Source: Paraburkholderia heleia NBRC 101817 (GTDB lineage Bacteria > Pseudomonadota > Gammaproteobacteria > Burkholderiales > Burkholderiaceae). From it: a stretch of DNA of 64,000 nucleotides. Every line of letters begins with the position of its first letter. Position 1 is the stretch's first letter. Made by a program: the position numbers and the translations under genes. The notes beneath the pieces were generated by a model, which was not told the origin of the DNA, did not search any database, and worked only from the letters and a program-made list of their open reading frames with translations. Where the stretch lies: contig NZ_BBJH01000021.1 in the NCBI RefSeq assembly GCF_000739775.1, positions 1-64,000 on the forward strand, read 5' to 3'. Positions 17,783 to 26,468 of the stretch are shown in pieces.

Positions 17783-18169
17783 ATGACGACTGACACCCAC
17801 TCGCAGCGACACGAACACGGGCCGTTGCGCCGACTGCTCGGCTCCGCGTCCGCGATGCTACAGACGCGGCTAGAACTGATCGGCATCGAACTCGCGGAGG
17901 AGAAGGACCGCCTCATCGGCGTGCTCTTCCTCGGCCTCGCGGGGATGATGTTCGCGATGCTTGCCCTGATCGCGCTCACGGCGCTCGTTGCCATCGCCTT
18001 TTGGGACACGTACCGCTGGGAGGCGCTCGCCGGTCTCACGATCGTCTATGCGATCGCGGCGATTTTCTGCGGCCTGAAGGCGCGTCGCGGGCTGCACACC
18101 GCGCCGCTCGTCTTCCAGGCAACGCTCGAGGAATTCGAGAAAGACCGAGATGCCCTGCGCCACCCCTAG
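17783..18169 (+). CDS. phage-holin-family/YqjE-like inner membrane protein
   Basis: A 128-aa protein with an amphipathic N-terminal helix (LLGSASAMLQTRLELIGIELAEEKDRL) and two membrane segments (VLFLGLAGMMFAMLALIALT and LAGLTIVYAIAAIFCGL) separated by a short loop. This is the Actinobacteriophage-holin-like/YqjE family; despite the name it is a housekeeping membrane protein, and no phage genes are nearby. It lies 15 bp before the next gene. Confidence 0.8.
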   Translation: MTTDTHSQRHEHGPLRRLLGSASAMLQTRLELIGIELAEEKDRLIGVLFLGLAGMMFAMLALIALTALVAIAFWDTYRWEALAGLTIVYAIAAIFCGLKARRGLHTAPLVFQATLEEFEKDRDALRHP

Positions 18170-18184
18170 CCGCAAGCCGACGCC

Positions 18185-18658
18185 ATGAACCAACCCCGAC
18201 CGGACACCGCCTTTCGCCCCCCCCGTGGCCGCTCGCACGACCTCTCGACGCCGCAGTTGCGCGCGTTGCGCAAGGAACTGCTGCTCGTGCGAGCAAGCGT
18301 GGAACGCGCCGAAATGGCCGAAGCGCTCGTGGACATCCGCGCGACGGTCACGAACTTCAGCTGGCTGCGCTTCGTAGTACCCGGATTCGGTCGCTCTGGT
18401 GCCGGCGGCGGTGTCGCTTCCGGTCTCGGCAGCCTGCTCAAGGAATATCCGCTCGTCAGTTCGCTCATCTCGCTCATCGTGGCGAAGCCGCTGGGTACGA
18501 GCATCGTTTCGGCTGCGCGCCCCGTTATCAAGTGGGGCGGCCTCGCCTTCACGGCCTGGGAAGCGTATCGGGTATGGCAGCAGGTGCGACGCCAGCGCGG
18601 CGCCTCGGCGAACCCGCCTGCCCGCGACAGGTCCGACGAAGACGACCTCACGGGCTGA
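18185..18658 (+). CDS. DUF3318-like/YqjK-type hypothetical protein
   Basis: A 157-aa protein with a basic, Pro/Arg-rich N-terminus, a helical segment (LRKELLLVRASVERAEMAEALVD) and a hydrophobic stretch around YPLVSSLISLIVAKPLGTSI. It is third in the group with the DUF883 and YqjE-like genes, which suggests a role at the membrane under stress. Family naming is tentative; no enzymatic motif is seen. Confidence 0.65.
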   Translation: MNQPRPDTAFRPPRGRSHDLSTPQLRALRKELLLVRASVERAEMAEALVDIRATVTNFSWLRFVVPGFGRSGAGGGVASGLGSLLKEYPLVSSLISLIVAKPLGTSIVSAARPVIKWGGLAFTAWEAYRVWQQVRRQRGASANPPARDRSDEDDLTG

Positions 18659-18687
18659 CCGCCGGCCGTTTCGCCGTGCCTGGGCGT

Positions 18688-19119
18688 TCACCGGTCCCCC
18701 CAGCACATCTGGATAGCCGCCGCGACAGCGCCGCCGTCCGCAGCGTGGTTGCTACGCGCGCCGGTTGCGTCGAGTACGAAGGCGCCACAAGCGTCGCCAC
18801 GCATCGGCCCGGCTTCCACCGGATCGGCTACGAGGGCGTAGCCGCCGTTGGCATCGTCGGCGGGCATGAGGCGCAAGCGGTAGACGGGCGTTCCCGTCGG
18901 TGGCGCCTGGTCGAATCCCGTGGGCAAAGACGCCATCGACGCGCTCTGCGTATCGACGAGTTGCGCCGCCCGATAGAGCGCGGCCACAGCGTCGATGCGA
19001 TGTCCCCGCGCGATCTGCGCGCTCCACCCCGGCAGCGCGAAGGCCGCGACGATAGCGGCCACCGCCAGCGCGATGACCAGTTCGAGCAGTGTGAACGCGT
19101 TGTACCGGTTGTTCTTCAC
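18688..19119 (-). CDS. type IV pilin-like protein (PilE-type)
   Basis: A prepilin of the type IV pilus system. With the GTG start at 19119 (GGAGG four bases upstream) it has a short leader MKNNRYNA followed by FTLLELVIALAVAAIVAAF, the class III N-terminal helix with Glu at +5. The -1 residue is Ala rather than the usual Gly. The globular part contains two cysteines (GDACGAF and MCWGDR) that could form the C-terminal D-region disulfide. It is last in a five-gene operon. Confidence 0.82.
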   Translation of the reverse strand: MKNNRYNAFTLLELVIALAVAAIVAAFALPGWSAQIARGHRIDAVAALYRAAQLVDTQSASMASLPTGFDQAPPTGTPVYRLRLMPADDANGGYALVADPVEAGPMRGDACGAFVLDATGARSNHAADGGAVAAAIQMCWGDR

Positions 19120-19139
19120 CTTTCCTCCCGTTTGCCTCG

Positions 19140-19676
19140 TCAAAAGGGCCTCGCGACGACGCGACGCCAGTGATGCTCGACGCGTGTCGCGTCACCCGCG
19201 GCGTCGAAAACCAACAGGTCCTGCAGCCAGCTTTGCGTGTCTTCCGCTGCGCCGAACCCTCGCGCCGTGACGAGATACGCGCGAACCAGCGGACGGCTCT
19301 CGATGTGCCAGGCCTCGACGATGCATTGCGGCACGCGCACGGACCCCGGCCACGCGGCAACGGGCGCGATCGCCTGCCGCTCGAAGCTGTCCTGCCGTCG
19401 CCAGGCTTGCGGCTCGCCGGATTGCGTGGCCCCTGCAGGCACGGTCAGCGCGCCATTCGTCAGCTCACGCGCGCACAACACGAGAGCCGCGTCGGCGGCA
19501 TGGAAGGACTGCAGATGATCGGCGACGGCATCGGCGTTGCGCTGCGCCAGCAGCGCGGCCTCGAACCACGCCGCCGAGGTCACGAGCATCATCGCGACGA
19601 CAAGCAGCACCACGGGGAGCGCCACGCCGCGACATGTGACACGTGTGCGACGTTTCCCGCGCAGGCTCGTTCTCAT
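19140..19676 (-). CDS. PilX-like minor pilus assembly protein
   Basis: A 178-aa protein with a basic N-terminus, RGVALPVVLLVVAMMLVTSAAWFEAA as membrane helix, and a PilX-like body beginning RNADAVADHLQSFHAADAALVLCARE. It lacks the +5 Glu of true prepilins, as is common in PilX-type proteins. Its ATG overlaps the pilW-like stop by 4 bp, so translation is coupled. It should act in priming pilus assembly. Confidence 0.8.
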   Translation of the reverse strand: MRTSLRGKRRTRVTCRGVALPVVLLVVAMMLVTSAAWFEAALLAQRNADAVADHLQSFHAADAALVLCARELTNGALTVPAGATQSGEPQAWRRQDSFERQAIAPVAAWPGSVRVPQCIVEAWHIESRPLVRAYLVTARGFGAAEDTQSWLQDLLVFDAAGDATRVEHHWRRVVARPF

Positions 19677-20500
19677 GGCACTGAGTGCAAAACCGCTGCG
19701 GGCAAAACCGCTGCGGGCAAAACATTACGCAGCACGATGTGCCGCCAGAACGCTTGTCGCGCTCGCCCATCCGTGCCGACCGCCTGCGCCCCGTCGCAAT
19801 CGACATAGCGCATGCGCCGCGCAAAAGCCGCCCCGCGCACCTGCACGCACAGATCGACCGCCACGACCGACGCCCACTGATCGCGCGCGAGCGCCGAAGC
19901 CTCGGCCGCCTGCGCCGCGCCCGCCGTCCAGTAGCGCAGGCTCAAACGCTCGACGCCCTCGACGAGCGGCTGCGGCTTACCGGCATAGCCGGAACCCACG
20001 CAGTAAAGCTCGCTCTCGCGAGTCGACTGGCTCACATTGGCGTAATAACGGTTCACGATTTCCACACCTGCCACGCCAACCGCCTGCCCAAGGCAGTCAG
20101 TAGCCTGGCCGTTTGCGGCGGGCCACGTCGATACGCTGTCGCCTTGATAGCGCACGGCCAACCCGTCGGAGCGGCTCGACAGCGGCTCGCAGCCAAGCGC
20201 TGTATCGGTGCCGGTCGGGCGCCCCGCCGCGCAACCGAAGATCGCTGGGCCGGCCAGCGGCGAGCGTGCGTCCGCGGCAACGAAGCCACCCATCTGGATC
20301 TGCTCGCCGATCAGCATCAACGCATTCATGCCGGCCTCGTGGATGCGCGCGGCGTCGCTCGCCTGCGCGTAGGCCTGACGCTGTGTGCGATAAGCCGAGA
20401 GCGCACCAAGCGTCACCACGAGGCCCAGCGCCACGGCGATCGTCAGTTCGAGCAGCGTGTGGCCGGCCTGCTGGCGCGCGTGGGCGAAACGCTTGTTCAT
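19673..20500 (-). CDS. PilW-like minor pilin
   Basis: A 275-aa prepilin-like protein. The leader ends in RQQAG and the helix begins HTLLELTIAVALGLVVTLGA: Glu at +5 is kept but the usual Phe at +1 is His. The body includes GEQIQMGGFVAADAR and paired cysteines, typical of PilW. It overlaps both neighbours by 4 bp. The ATG at 20500 is chosen from that overlap. Confidence 0.83.
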   Translation of the reverse strand: MNKRFAHARQQAGHTLLELTIAVALGLVVTLGALSAYRTQRQAYAQASDAARIHEAGMNALMLIGEQIQMGGFVAADARSPLAGPAIFGCAAGRPTGTDTALGCEPLSSRSDGLAVRYQGDSVSTWPAANGQATDCLGQAVGVAGVEIVNRYYANVSQSTRESELYCVGSGYAGKPQPLVEGVERLSLRYWTAGAAQAAEASALARDQWASVVAVDLCVQVRGAAFARRMRYVDCDGAQAVGTDGRARQAFWRHIVLRNVLPAAVLPAAVLHSVP

Positions 20501-20925
20501 CGCAGAAACGCCAGGGCGATGCAGGCGCGCCCGGCAGTCGCCGCGGCATCGCGACACGGCGCAACCCGCGCAACCGCGGTCGATCCCGACCCTGCACCGA
20601 GCGGCGTAGCCGCCCAACTCACGGACGCGATCGATGCGTCGCCACCCGCGCTCGACGTGGTTAGCCGTCCATCGGGCACGACGCTCGCCGTCAGCGCCCT
20701 CCATCGATCAGTCATGACGGGCGTTGCCCCTGCCGCGCGCGCAGCTTCGGCCATGGCGTCAGCGGCAAACGCTGCGCGCTCGCGCGCCGCCGCCAGTTGC
20801 GCGTGGCGGAGCAGCCCGAGTTGCGTGCTCATCAGGCCGAGCCCGCACACCGCCATGACTCCGAGCGCAATGGCGACCTCCAGCAGCGTCGACCCGCGCG
20901 CGCTGCGCTCGCTCGCGCCGCTCAT
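20497..20925 (-). CDS. PilV-like minor pilin
   Basis: A 142-aa prepilin-like protein, leader MSGASERSARG followed by STLLEVAIALGVMAVCGLGL. Glu at +5 is present, while +1 is Ser instead of Phe. The ATG at 20925 overlaps the upstream stop by 4 bp; a second in-frame ATG at 20940 is possible. The C-terminal part contains two cysteines (PCRDA and RACIA). Confidence 0.78.
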   Translation of the reverse strand: MSGASERSARGSTLLEVAIALGVMAVCGLGLMSTQLGLLRHAQLAAARERAAFAADAMAEAARAAGATPVMTDRWRALTASVVPDGRLTTSSAGGDASIASVSWAATPLGAGSGSTAVARVAPCRDAAATAGRACIALAFLR

Positions 20926-21458
20926 GGCGCCCCCGAGCATGCGCCGTCGCTGATGCGTGCCCGGCCCCCCTGCGCGATGCGTATGCAGCGACGCCAGCCC
21001 GCGCCGCGCTGTGCCGCCGATGGCGCCCGCGGGGCAATCTCGAAGTTGCGCAAGCTGCCGATGGTCTGCCCCGCCGGCGGCGAAAACGTGATGGCAGTGA
21101 GCCCCGACGCCACGGAAATTGCCTCGAGCGCCGGCTGGATGCGCAGCGGGATAGAGGCTCCGGCGCGCTCGATCATCACGGCCCAGCCGCAGGACCAGTC
21201 GGCGATACCGGACGGACACACTTTGGCCGACGCGAGGCAATTGCGCGCGGCGTCGACGCGGCAAACGGTGACGCGCGACTTGCGCCGTATCGCCTCGTTA
21301 CGTGCATAGGCGAGCGTGCCGAGCATGGCGTTGGCGCGCGCGTCGACCTGATCGCGTACACGCCACGCGGTGAAAACGGGCGTGGAAACCGTTGCGCAGA
21401 TTGCCAGCAGGACGATGACGACCATCGTCTCAATGAGCGTGAATCCTCCGTACTTCAT
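20922..21458 (-). CDS. GspH/FimT-type pseudopilin
   Basis: A 178-aa prepilin and first gene of the operon. The leader MKYGG is followed by FTLIETMVVIVLLAICATVS, a canonical class III signal with Phe at +1 and Glu at +5. The body has LAYARNEAIRRKSRVTVCR, the FimT/GspH hallmark. AAGGA precedes the ATG at 21458; a TTG at 21464 is a less likely start. FimT-type minor pilins have been linked to pilus assembly and DNA uptake in other bacteria. Confidence 0.85.
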   Translation of the reverse strand: MKYGGFTLIETMVVIVLLAICATVSTPVFTAWRVRDQVDARANAMLGTLAYARNEAIRRKSRVTVCRVDAARNCLASAKVCPSGIADWSCGWAVMIERAGASIPLRIQPALEAISVASGLTAITFSPPAGQTIGSLRNFEIAPRAPSAAQRGAGWRRCIRIAQGGRARISDGACSGAP

Positions 21459-21614
21459 GAGCAATCCTTAGTTCGAGCGGATTGCCATCAATCTACGGAC
21501 GAAAGCGAAACGAAACAATTAGCCGAACGGCTAGCTGGTGCGCGCAGCGTCGGCTCGCGAGAATGCAAGCGTTACGACAGCGGCCTGGCAGGGGGAAGAA
21601 AAATGCGAATGCGC

Positions 21615-22097
21615 TCAGCGCTTTTTCGCGGGGTTGTTGGCAGCACCCGCGCGGCGGAATTCCTCGATCACGTCTTCGAACTCGGAGACGTCCTCGAAGC
21701 GTCGGTACACCGAAGCAAACCGTACGAACGCGACCTTGTCGAGTTCGCGCAACTCGCCCATGACGAGTTCGCCAAGGCGCTCGCTGCGCACTTCGCGCTC
21801 GCCGCTGCCGAGCAATTGATACTCGATACGGGCAACCGCCGCATCGATCGCATCGGCCGCAACCGGGCGCTTGCGCAACGCCAGTTGCATGCTCGCCACG
21901 ATCTTGCGGCGGTCGAATTCCGTGCGGCTGCCGTCCTTCTTGACGACCGCCGGCATCGCCAGCTCGACCCGCTCATACGTCGTGAAACGCTTGTCGCAGG
22001 CCGGACAGCGGCGCCGGCGCCGGATCGCGGCACCGTCTTCGGACACGCGCGAGTCGACGACCTGCGTGTCTTCATGCCGGCAAAAGGGGCAGCGCAT
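21615..22097 (-). CDS. nrdR: transcriptional repressor NrdR
   Basis: It represses ribonucleotide reductase genes in response to nucleotide levels. The 160-aa product starts with a zinc ribbon (MRCPFCRHEDTQVVDSR and RRRRRCPACDKRFTTYE, four cysteines) followed by the ATP-cone domain (VVKKDGSRTEFDRRKIVASM, FVRFASVYRRFEDV). It lies 15 bp after glyA on the same strand, a common arrangement. Confidence 0.96.
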   Translation of the reverse strand: MRCPFCRHEDTQVVDSRVSEDGAAIRRRRRCPACDKRFTTYERVELAMPAVVKKDGSRTEFDRRKIVASMQLALRKRPVAADAIDAAVARIEYQLLGSGEREVRSERLGELVMGELRELDKVAFVRFASVYRRFEDVSEFEDVIEEFRRAGAANNPAKKR

Positions 22098-22112
22098 GGG
22101 ATATCGCGCGGC

Positions 22113-23360
22113 TTAGCGGTAAACCGGGAAACGCTTCGTCAGCTCGGCGACCTGCGCCTTCACGCGCTCGATCGTCGCGGCGTCCTCCGGATTGTCGAGC
22201 ACGTCGGCGATCAGGTTGCCCACCTGCTCGGCTTCCTTCACGCCAAAGCCGCGCGTCGTCATGGCCGGCGAACCGAGACGGATGCCGCTCGTCACGAACG
22301 GCTTCTCCGGGTCGTTCGGGATCGCGTTCTTGTTCACCGTGATGTGCGCGGTGCCGAGCACGGCTTCCGCCGCCTTGCCGGTGATGTTCTTGGCGCGCAG
22401 GTCCACCAGCATCACGTGGCTTTCCGTGCGGCCCGAAACGATACGCAGACCACGCTTGACCAGCGTCTCCGCCAGCACGCGCGCGTTCTCGACCACTTGC
22501 TGCTGGTAGGACTTGAATTCCGGCGAGAGCGCTTCCTTGAACGCCACGGCCTTGCCGGCAATGACATGCATGAGCGGACCGCCCTGAATGCCCGGGAAGA
22601 TGGCCGAATTGATCTGCTTCTCGAACTCCGCCTTCATCAGGATCACGCCGCCGCGCGGGCCGCGCAGGCTCTTGTGCGTGGTCGTGGTGACGAAGTCGGC
22701 GTGCGGAACCGGGTTCGGATAGACGCCTGCGGCGATCAGGCCGGCGTAGTGCGCCATGTCGACCATGAAGTACGCGCCGACCGCCTTGGCAACCTTGGCA
22801 ATGCGCTCGAAGTCGATACGCAGCGCGAATGCCGATGCACCCGCGATGATCAGCTTCGGCTTCGTTTCATGCGCGCGCTTTTCGAGCGCCTCGTAGTCGA
22901 TGTCTTCCTTGGCGTCGAGACCGTAGCTCACGACATTGAACCACTTGCCGCTCATGTTCAGCGCCATGCCGTGCGTGAGGTGGCCGCCTTCGGCGAGGCT
23001 CATGCCCATGATGGTGTCGCCCGGCTTGAGCACGGCGAAGAACACGCCCTGGTTGGCCTGCGAGCCCGAGTTCGGCTGGACGTTCGCGGCTTCGGCGCCG
23101 AACAGCTGCTTCACGCGGTCGATCGCGAGCTGCTCGACGATATCCACGTTTTCGCAGCCGCCGTAATAGCGCTTACCGGGGTAGCCTTCGGCGTACTTGT
23201 TGGTGAGTTGCGAACCCTGCGCGGCCATGACCGCGGGCGAAGTGTAGTTTTCCGACGCGATGAGTTCGATGTGCTCTTCCTGGCGGCGGTTCTCGAGTTC
23301 GATCGCCTTGAAGAGTTCGGGATCGACATTGGCGATGGTGCTTTCGGCTCTGTCAAACAT
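22113..23360 (-). CDS. glyA: serine hydroxymethyltransferase
   Basis: A PLP enzyme converting serine and tetrahydrofolate to glycine and methylene-THF. The 415-aa product shows IELIASENYTSPAVMAAQGS, NVQPNSGSQANQ, the PLP lysine in TTTTHKSLRGPRGG, and FPGIQGGPLMHVIAGKAVAF. The ATG at 23360 gives the family length. The upstream 495 bp were read for a glycine or THF riboswitch and none was recognised. It is cotranscribed with nrdR. Confidence 0.97.
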   Translation of the reverse strand: MFDRAESTIANVDPELFKAIELENRRQEEHIELIASENYTSPAVMAAQGSQLTNKYAEGYPGKRYYGGCENVDIVEQLAIDRVKQLFGAEAANVQPNSGSQANQGVFFAVLKPGDTIMGMSLAEGGHLTHGMALNMSGKWFNVVSYGLDAKEDIDYEALEKRAHETKPKLIIAGASAFALRIDFERIAKVAKAVGAYFMVDMAHYAGLIAAGVYPNPVPHADFVTTTTHKSLRGPRGGVILMKAEFEKQINSAIFPGIQGGPLMHVIAGKAVAFKEALSPEFKSYQQQVVENARVLAETLVKRGLRIVSGRTESHVMLVDLRAKNITGKAAEAVLGTAHITVNKNAIPNDPEKPFVTSGIRLGSPAMTTRGFGVKEAEQVGNLIADVLDNPEDAATIERVKAQVAELTKRFPVYR

Positions 23361-23855
23361 ACGGATTCCGTTAAGTGTGTTCAGGTTGACCGGGTCTCGC
23401 GCGGAACGCGTAGCGGGTACGCGGCGCTGCTGGCGAAGAGGCCAGCCTTGGCGTGGCGGAAGGAGGTGCCGCACACGCGAGGCAGGACAGCCCCGGCAGC
23501 GCTAACGAAAGCGCGCGAAATCAGGCTGCCCAGGCGAACGGCAAAACGGCACCCCGCGCTTCACGGTGGGTCGTTCCACCTTGGGTCCCCAATAACGAAG
23601 GCATTGCTATCCCTAATGCCGCCGTTCCGGAACCCTATCGCCAGTCACGCAGGGATTGAGCGCGTTAGTGTATTGGAACGGCAGGGAATAGGCAACCGGC
23701 CGCCCCCGGTGCGCCCGGGCGCCACGCGGCCTGCGGCGCGGCGGGCGGCGGCCCCGGCCATGCGGGCCGCGCGCGTACTGTCCCTTTCTTGCCGCAATGC
23801 GGCATTGCAAGTAGGCTCTCCGCTTTTCTCGCCTTCTACCGACCAGAGACCCACC
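23361..23855. other. glyA-SDR divergent intergenic region
   Basis: No gene is supported. A short inverted pair near 23620 (CGCCGTTCCGG with CCGGAACGGCG on the other strand in the same stretch) is present, but no promoter or riboswitch could be defined with confidence. Confidence 0.35.
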
Positions 23856-24602
23856 ATGATCGTTTTCGTCACCGGCGCGTCCGCGGGATTCGGCGCCGCC
23901 ATCGCCCGGGCCTTCGTGAAGGGCGGACATCGCGTCGTCGCCACCGCCCGCCGCAAGGACCGCCTGGACGCCCTCGCCGCCGAACTGGGCGACGCACTCC
24001 TGCCCGTCGAACTCGACGTGCGCGACCGCGCCGCGGTCGAAGCCGCGCCCGGCGCGCTGCCGCCCGCGTTCGCCGGCGTCGATGTGCTGGTCAACAACGC
24101 CGGCCTCGCGCTCGGCGTCGAGCCGGCACAGAAGGCCGACCTCGACGAGTGGGAAACCATGATCGACACCAACTGCACGGGCCTCGTGCAGGTGACTCAC
24201 GCGTTTTTACCCGGCATGGTCGAGCGCAAGCGCGGCCACATTTTCAATCTCGGCTCGGTGGCGGGCCGCTGGCCGTATGCGGGCGGCAATGTCTACGGCG
24301 CGACCAAGGCGTTCGTGCGCCAGTTCAGCCTGAACCTGCGCGCCGATCTCGCGGGCACGGCACTGCGCGTGACCGACATCGAGCCGGGCCTGTGCGGCGG
24401 CACCGAATTCTCGAACGTGCGCTTTCGCGGCGACGACACCAGGGCGGCCGGCGTTTACAAGGACGTACAGCCGCTCACGGCCGAGGACATTGCCGATTCG
24501 ATCTACTGGATCGCCACGCGCCCCGCGCACGTCAACATCAACACGATCGAACTGATGCCGGTTGCCCAGACGTTTGCCGGCACCAGTATCCACCGCGGCT
24601 AA
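23856..24602 (+). CDS. SDR oxidoreductase, YdfG-like 3-hydroxy acid dehydrogenase
   Basis: A 248-aa short-chain dehydrogenase. It shows the NADP motif TGASAGFGAA near the N-terminus followed by ATARRKDRL, NNAG at about residue 82, the Ser in NLGSVAGRWPY, and YGATKAFVRQF. The IEPGLCGGTEFSNVRFRGD segment is characteristic of the YdfG group, which oxidises serine, allo-threonine and 3-hydroxy acids with NADP. It lies 77 bp before ybgC. Confidence 0.88.
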   Translation: MIVFVTGASAGFGAAIARAFVKGGHRVVATARRKDRLDALAAELGDALLPVELDVRDRAAVEAAPGALPPAFAGVDVLVNNAGLALGVEPAQKADLDEWETMIDTNCTGLVQVTHAFLPGMVERKRGHIFNLGSVAGRWPYAGGNVYGATKAFVRQFSLNLRADLAGTALRVTDIEPGLCGGTEFSNVRFRGDDTRAAGVYKDVQPLTAEDIADSIYWIATRPAHVNINTIELMPVAQTFAGTSIHRG

Positions 24603-24679
24603 AATTACCTTACAAATTTAATACTTGCGTCAGTCGTACGAAAGACGTAGGGGCCTCGCGTTCCGGTAGAATGCGCGGC

Positions 24680-25165
24680 ATGGAAAATTCCACCAGCAAG
24701 CCGGACGCGGCGTCGTCACCGGCCGGGCGCGGCTTTACGTGGCCGGTGCGCGTCTACTACGAGGACACCGACGCCGGCGGCATCGTGTTTTACGCGAATT
24801 ACCTGAAGTTCTTCGAGCGCGCGCGCACCGAATGGCTGCGCGCCTGCGGCGTCGATCAGCATCGGCTCGCCGAGGTAGCGGGCGTGCGCTTCGTCGTGCG
24901 CAGCACCGCGCTCGACTACCGGGCGCCCGCGCGCCTCGACGACGTCGTCACCACCGTGAGCCGCGTCGAGAAGCTGGGCCGCGCCTCGGTCGACTTCATG
25001 CAGGAAGCGTGGCGCGAAAACACGCTGCTCGCCATGGGCACCATTCGTGTCGCCTGCGTCGACAGCACGGCCATGCGGCCCGCACCCATTCCGGCCCCCG
25101 TTCACGAAGCCTTGCAGCGTGGACCCCAGAAAGATCTGTACGCCGTGTCAACGGCAGTGCAGTAA
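24680..25165 (+). CDS. ybgC: acyl-CoA thioesterase YbgC (tol-pal cluster)
   Basis: A hotdog-fold thioesterase and first gene of the Tol-Pal cluster. The 161-aa product has RVYYEDTDAGGIVFYANYLK with the catalytic Asp, and FFERARTEWLR. The ATG at 24680 (MENSTSK) is preferred; another in-frame ATG lies at 24671. YbgC proteins act on short-chain acyl-CoAs and are linked to phospholipid metabolism at the inner membrane. Confidence 0.92.
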   Translation: MENSTSKPDAASSPAGRGFTWPVRVYYEDTDAGGIVFYANYLKFFERARTEWLRACGVDQHRLAEVAGVRFVVRSTALDYRAPARLDDVVTTVSRVEKLGRASVDFMQEAWRENTLLAMGTIRVACVDSTAMRPAPIPAPVHEALQRGPQKDLYAVSTAVQ

Positions 25166-25319
25166 TTACCGTTGATACGACGCCAGTGAACTCGCGCCGG
25201 TCAATGCAGGACCAAGCAGGGTTCGGCCGCGACGGCGCGAGAGCTTCCCAACCGCCTACGGGAAGTTTTGCGTTGTCTTGCAGCCGCTCGCCCCTTTCGG
25301 GACGTCACAACGAACCTAT

Positions 25320-25997
25320 ATGAACACTACACAAGATCTGTCGATCATTTCTCTCGTTCTTAATGCGAGCATACTGGCACAGGCGGTGATGGGGCTTCTT
25401 CTGCTCATGTCGCTGATTTCCTGGACTTTCATCTTCCGCAAGTGGTTTGCGATCCGCCGGGCGCGGTCCCAGACAGAGCGCTTCGAACGCGACTTCTGGT
25501 CAGGCGGCGACCTGCAGGCGCTCTACCAGAGCGCAGCCAACAATCGTCACACGATCGGCGCGCTCGAGCGTATCTTCGAGTCGGGCATGCGCGAATTCCT
25601 GAAGGCGAAAGAGAAGCGCCTGAACGATCCGAGCCTCGTGCTCGACGGCGCCCGCCGCGCGATGCGCGCTGCCTTCCAGCGCGAAATGGACGCGCTCGAG
25701 GCGAATCTCTCGTTCCTCGCTTCGGTCGGCTCGGTGAGTCCGTACATTGGCCTTTTCGGCACGGTCTGGGGGATCATGAACGCGTTCCGAGGTCTCGCGA
25801 ACGTGCAACAGGCCACGCTCGCGAACGTCGCGCCCGGCATCGCCGAGGCGCTGACGGCGACGGCGATCGGTCTGTTCGCCGCCATTCCGGCGGTGGTCGC
25901 GTACAACAGCTACGCGCACGACATCGACCGTCTGGCGATCCGCTTCGAAACCTTCATCGAAGAGTTTTCGAATATCCTGCAGCGTCAGGCCCACTAA
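25320..25997 (+). CDS. tolQ: Tol-Pal system proton channel TolQ
   Basis: An inner membrane protein forming the proton-conducting motor with TolR. The 225-aa product has a first membrane helix (SILAQAVMGLLLLMSLISW), a cytoplasmic loop, and two further helices (LASVGSVSPYIGLFGTVWGI and LTATAIGLFAAIPAVVAYN) matching the MotA/TolQ/ExbB core. The ATG at 25320 fits the family. It is 154 bp after ybgC and 24 bp before tolR. Confidence 0.95.
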   Translation: MNTTQDLSIISLVLNASILAQAVMGLLLLMSLISWTFIFRKWFAIRRARSQTERFERDFWSGGDLQALYQSAANNRHTIGALERIFESGMREFLKAKEKRLNDPSLVLDGARRAMRAAFQREMDALEANLSFLASVGSVSPYIGLFGTVWGIMNAFRGLANVQQATLANVAPGIAEALTATAIGLFAAIPAVVAYNSYAHDIDRLAIRFETFIEEFSNILQRQAH

Positions 25998-26021
25998 TCT
26001 TCAGGAAGCCAGGAGTCGAAG

Positions 26022-26468
26022 ATGGGAGGCTCAGTCCGTTCGAGCATGCGAGGCAGCCGCTCGCGCCGTGCGATGGCCGACATCAACGTCGTGCCGTACA
26101 TCGACGTGATGCTGGTGCTGCTCGTGATCTTCATGGTGACCGCGCCGCTCGTGGCGCCGTCCATTGTCAATCTGCCGACCGTCGGCGGCGCGTCGCAGCA
26201 GCAGCAGGTGCCGCCCGTCGTCGTCAATATTCGCCCCGACGGCAATCTGAGCGTACGCTATAAGGATGACTCCGGCGCCACGCAGCAGCAAACCATGACG
26301 CGCGCCGATCTCAACGGCTTCGTCGCCGATCGCGAGCAGAGCCATCCCGACCAGCCCGTCGTGATCGCCGCCGACAAGTCCGTCAAATACGAGACGGTGA
26401 TGAACGTGATGTCCGACCTGAAGTCGCACGGCGTCAAGCGTGTCGGACTGCTCGTCAAATCGCAATGA
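26022..26468 (+). CDS. tolR: Tol-Pal system protein TolR
   Basis: A 148-aa ExbD/TolR protein. One N-terminal membrane helix contains VVPYIDVMLVLLVIFMVTAP with the essential proton-relay Asp; the periplasmic domain ends GVKRVGLLVKSQ. AGGAG precedes the ATG. Its stop overlaps the tolA start by 4 bp. Confidence 0.95.
   Translation: MGGSVRSSMRGSRSRRAMADINVVPYIDVMLVLLVIFMVTAPLVAPSIVNLPTVGGASQQQQVPPVVVNIRPDGNLSVRYKDDSGATQQQTMTRADLNGFVADREQSHPDQPVVIAADKSVKYETVMNVMSDLKSHGVKRVGLLVKSQ

Noticed and set aside
17783..18169. Phage holin suggesting a prophage
   Set aside because: The family name is misleading; the gene sits in a YqjD/YqjE-like group with no phage genes nearby.
23361..23855. Possible glycine or THF riboswitch before glyA
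   Set aside because: No conserved riboswitch core could be recognised in the minus-strand leader.
21603..24602. A 999-codon plus-strand frame across glyA and nrdR
   Set aside because: Only its last 248 codons are the real SDR gene at 23856; the rest is antisense to nrdR and glyA.
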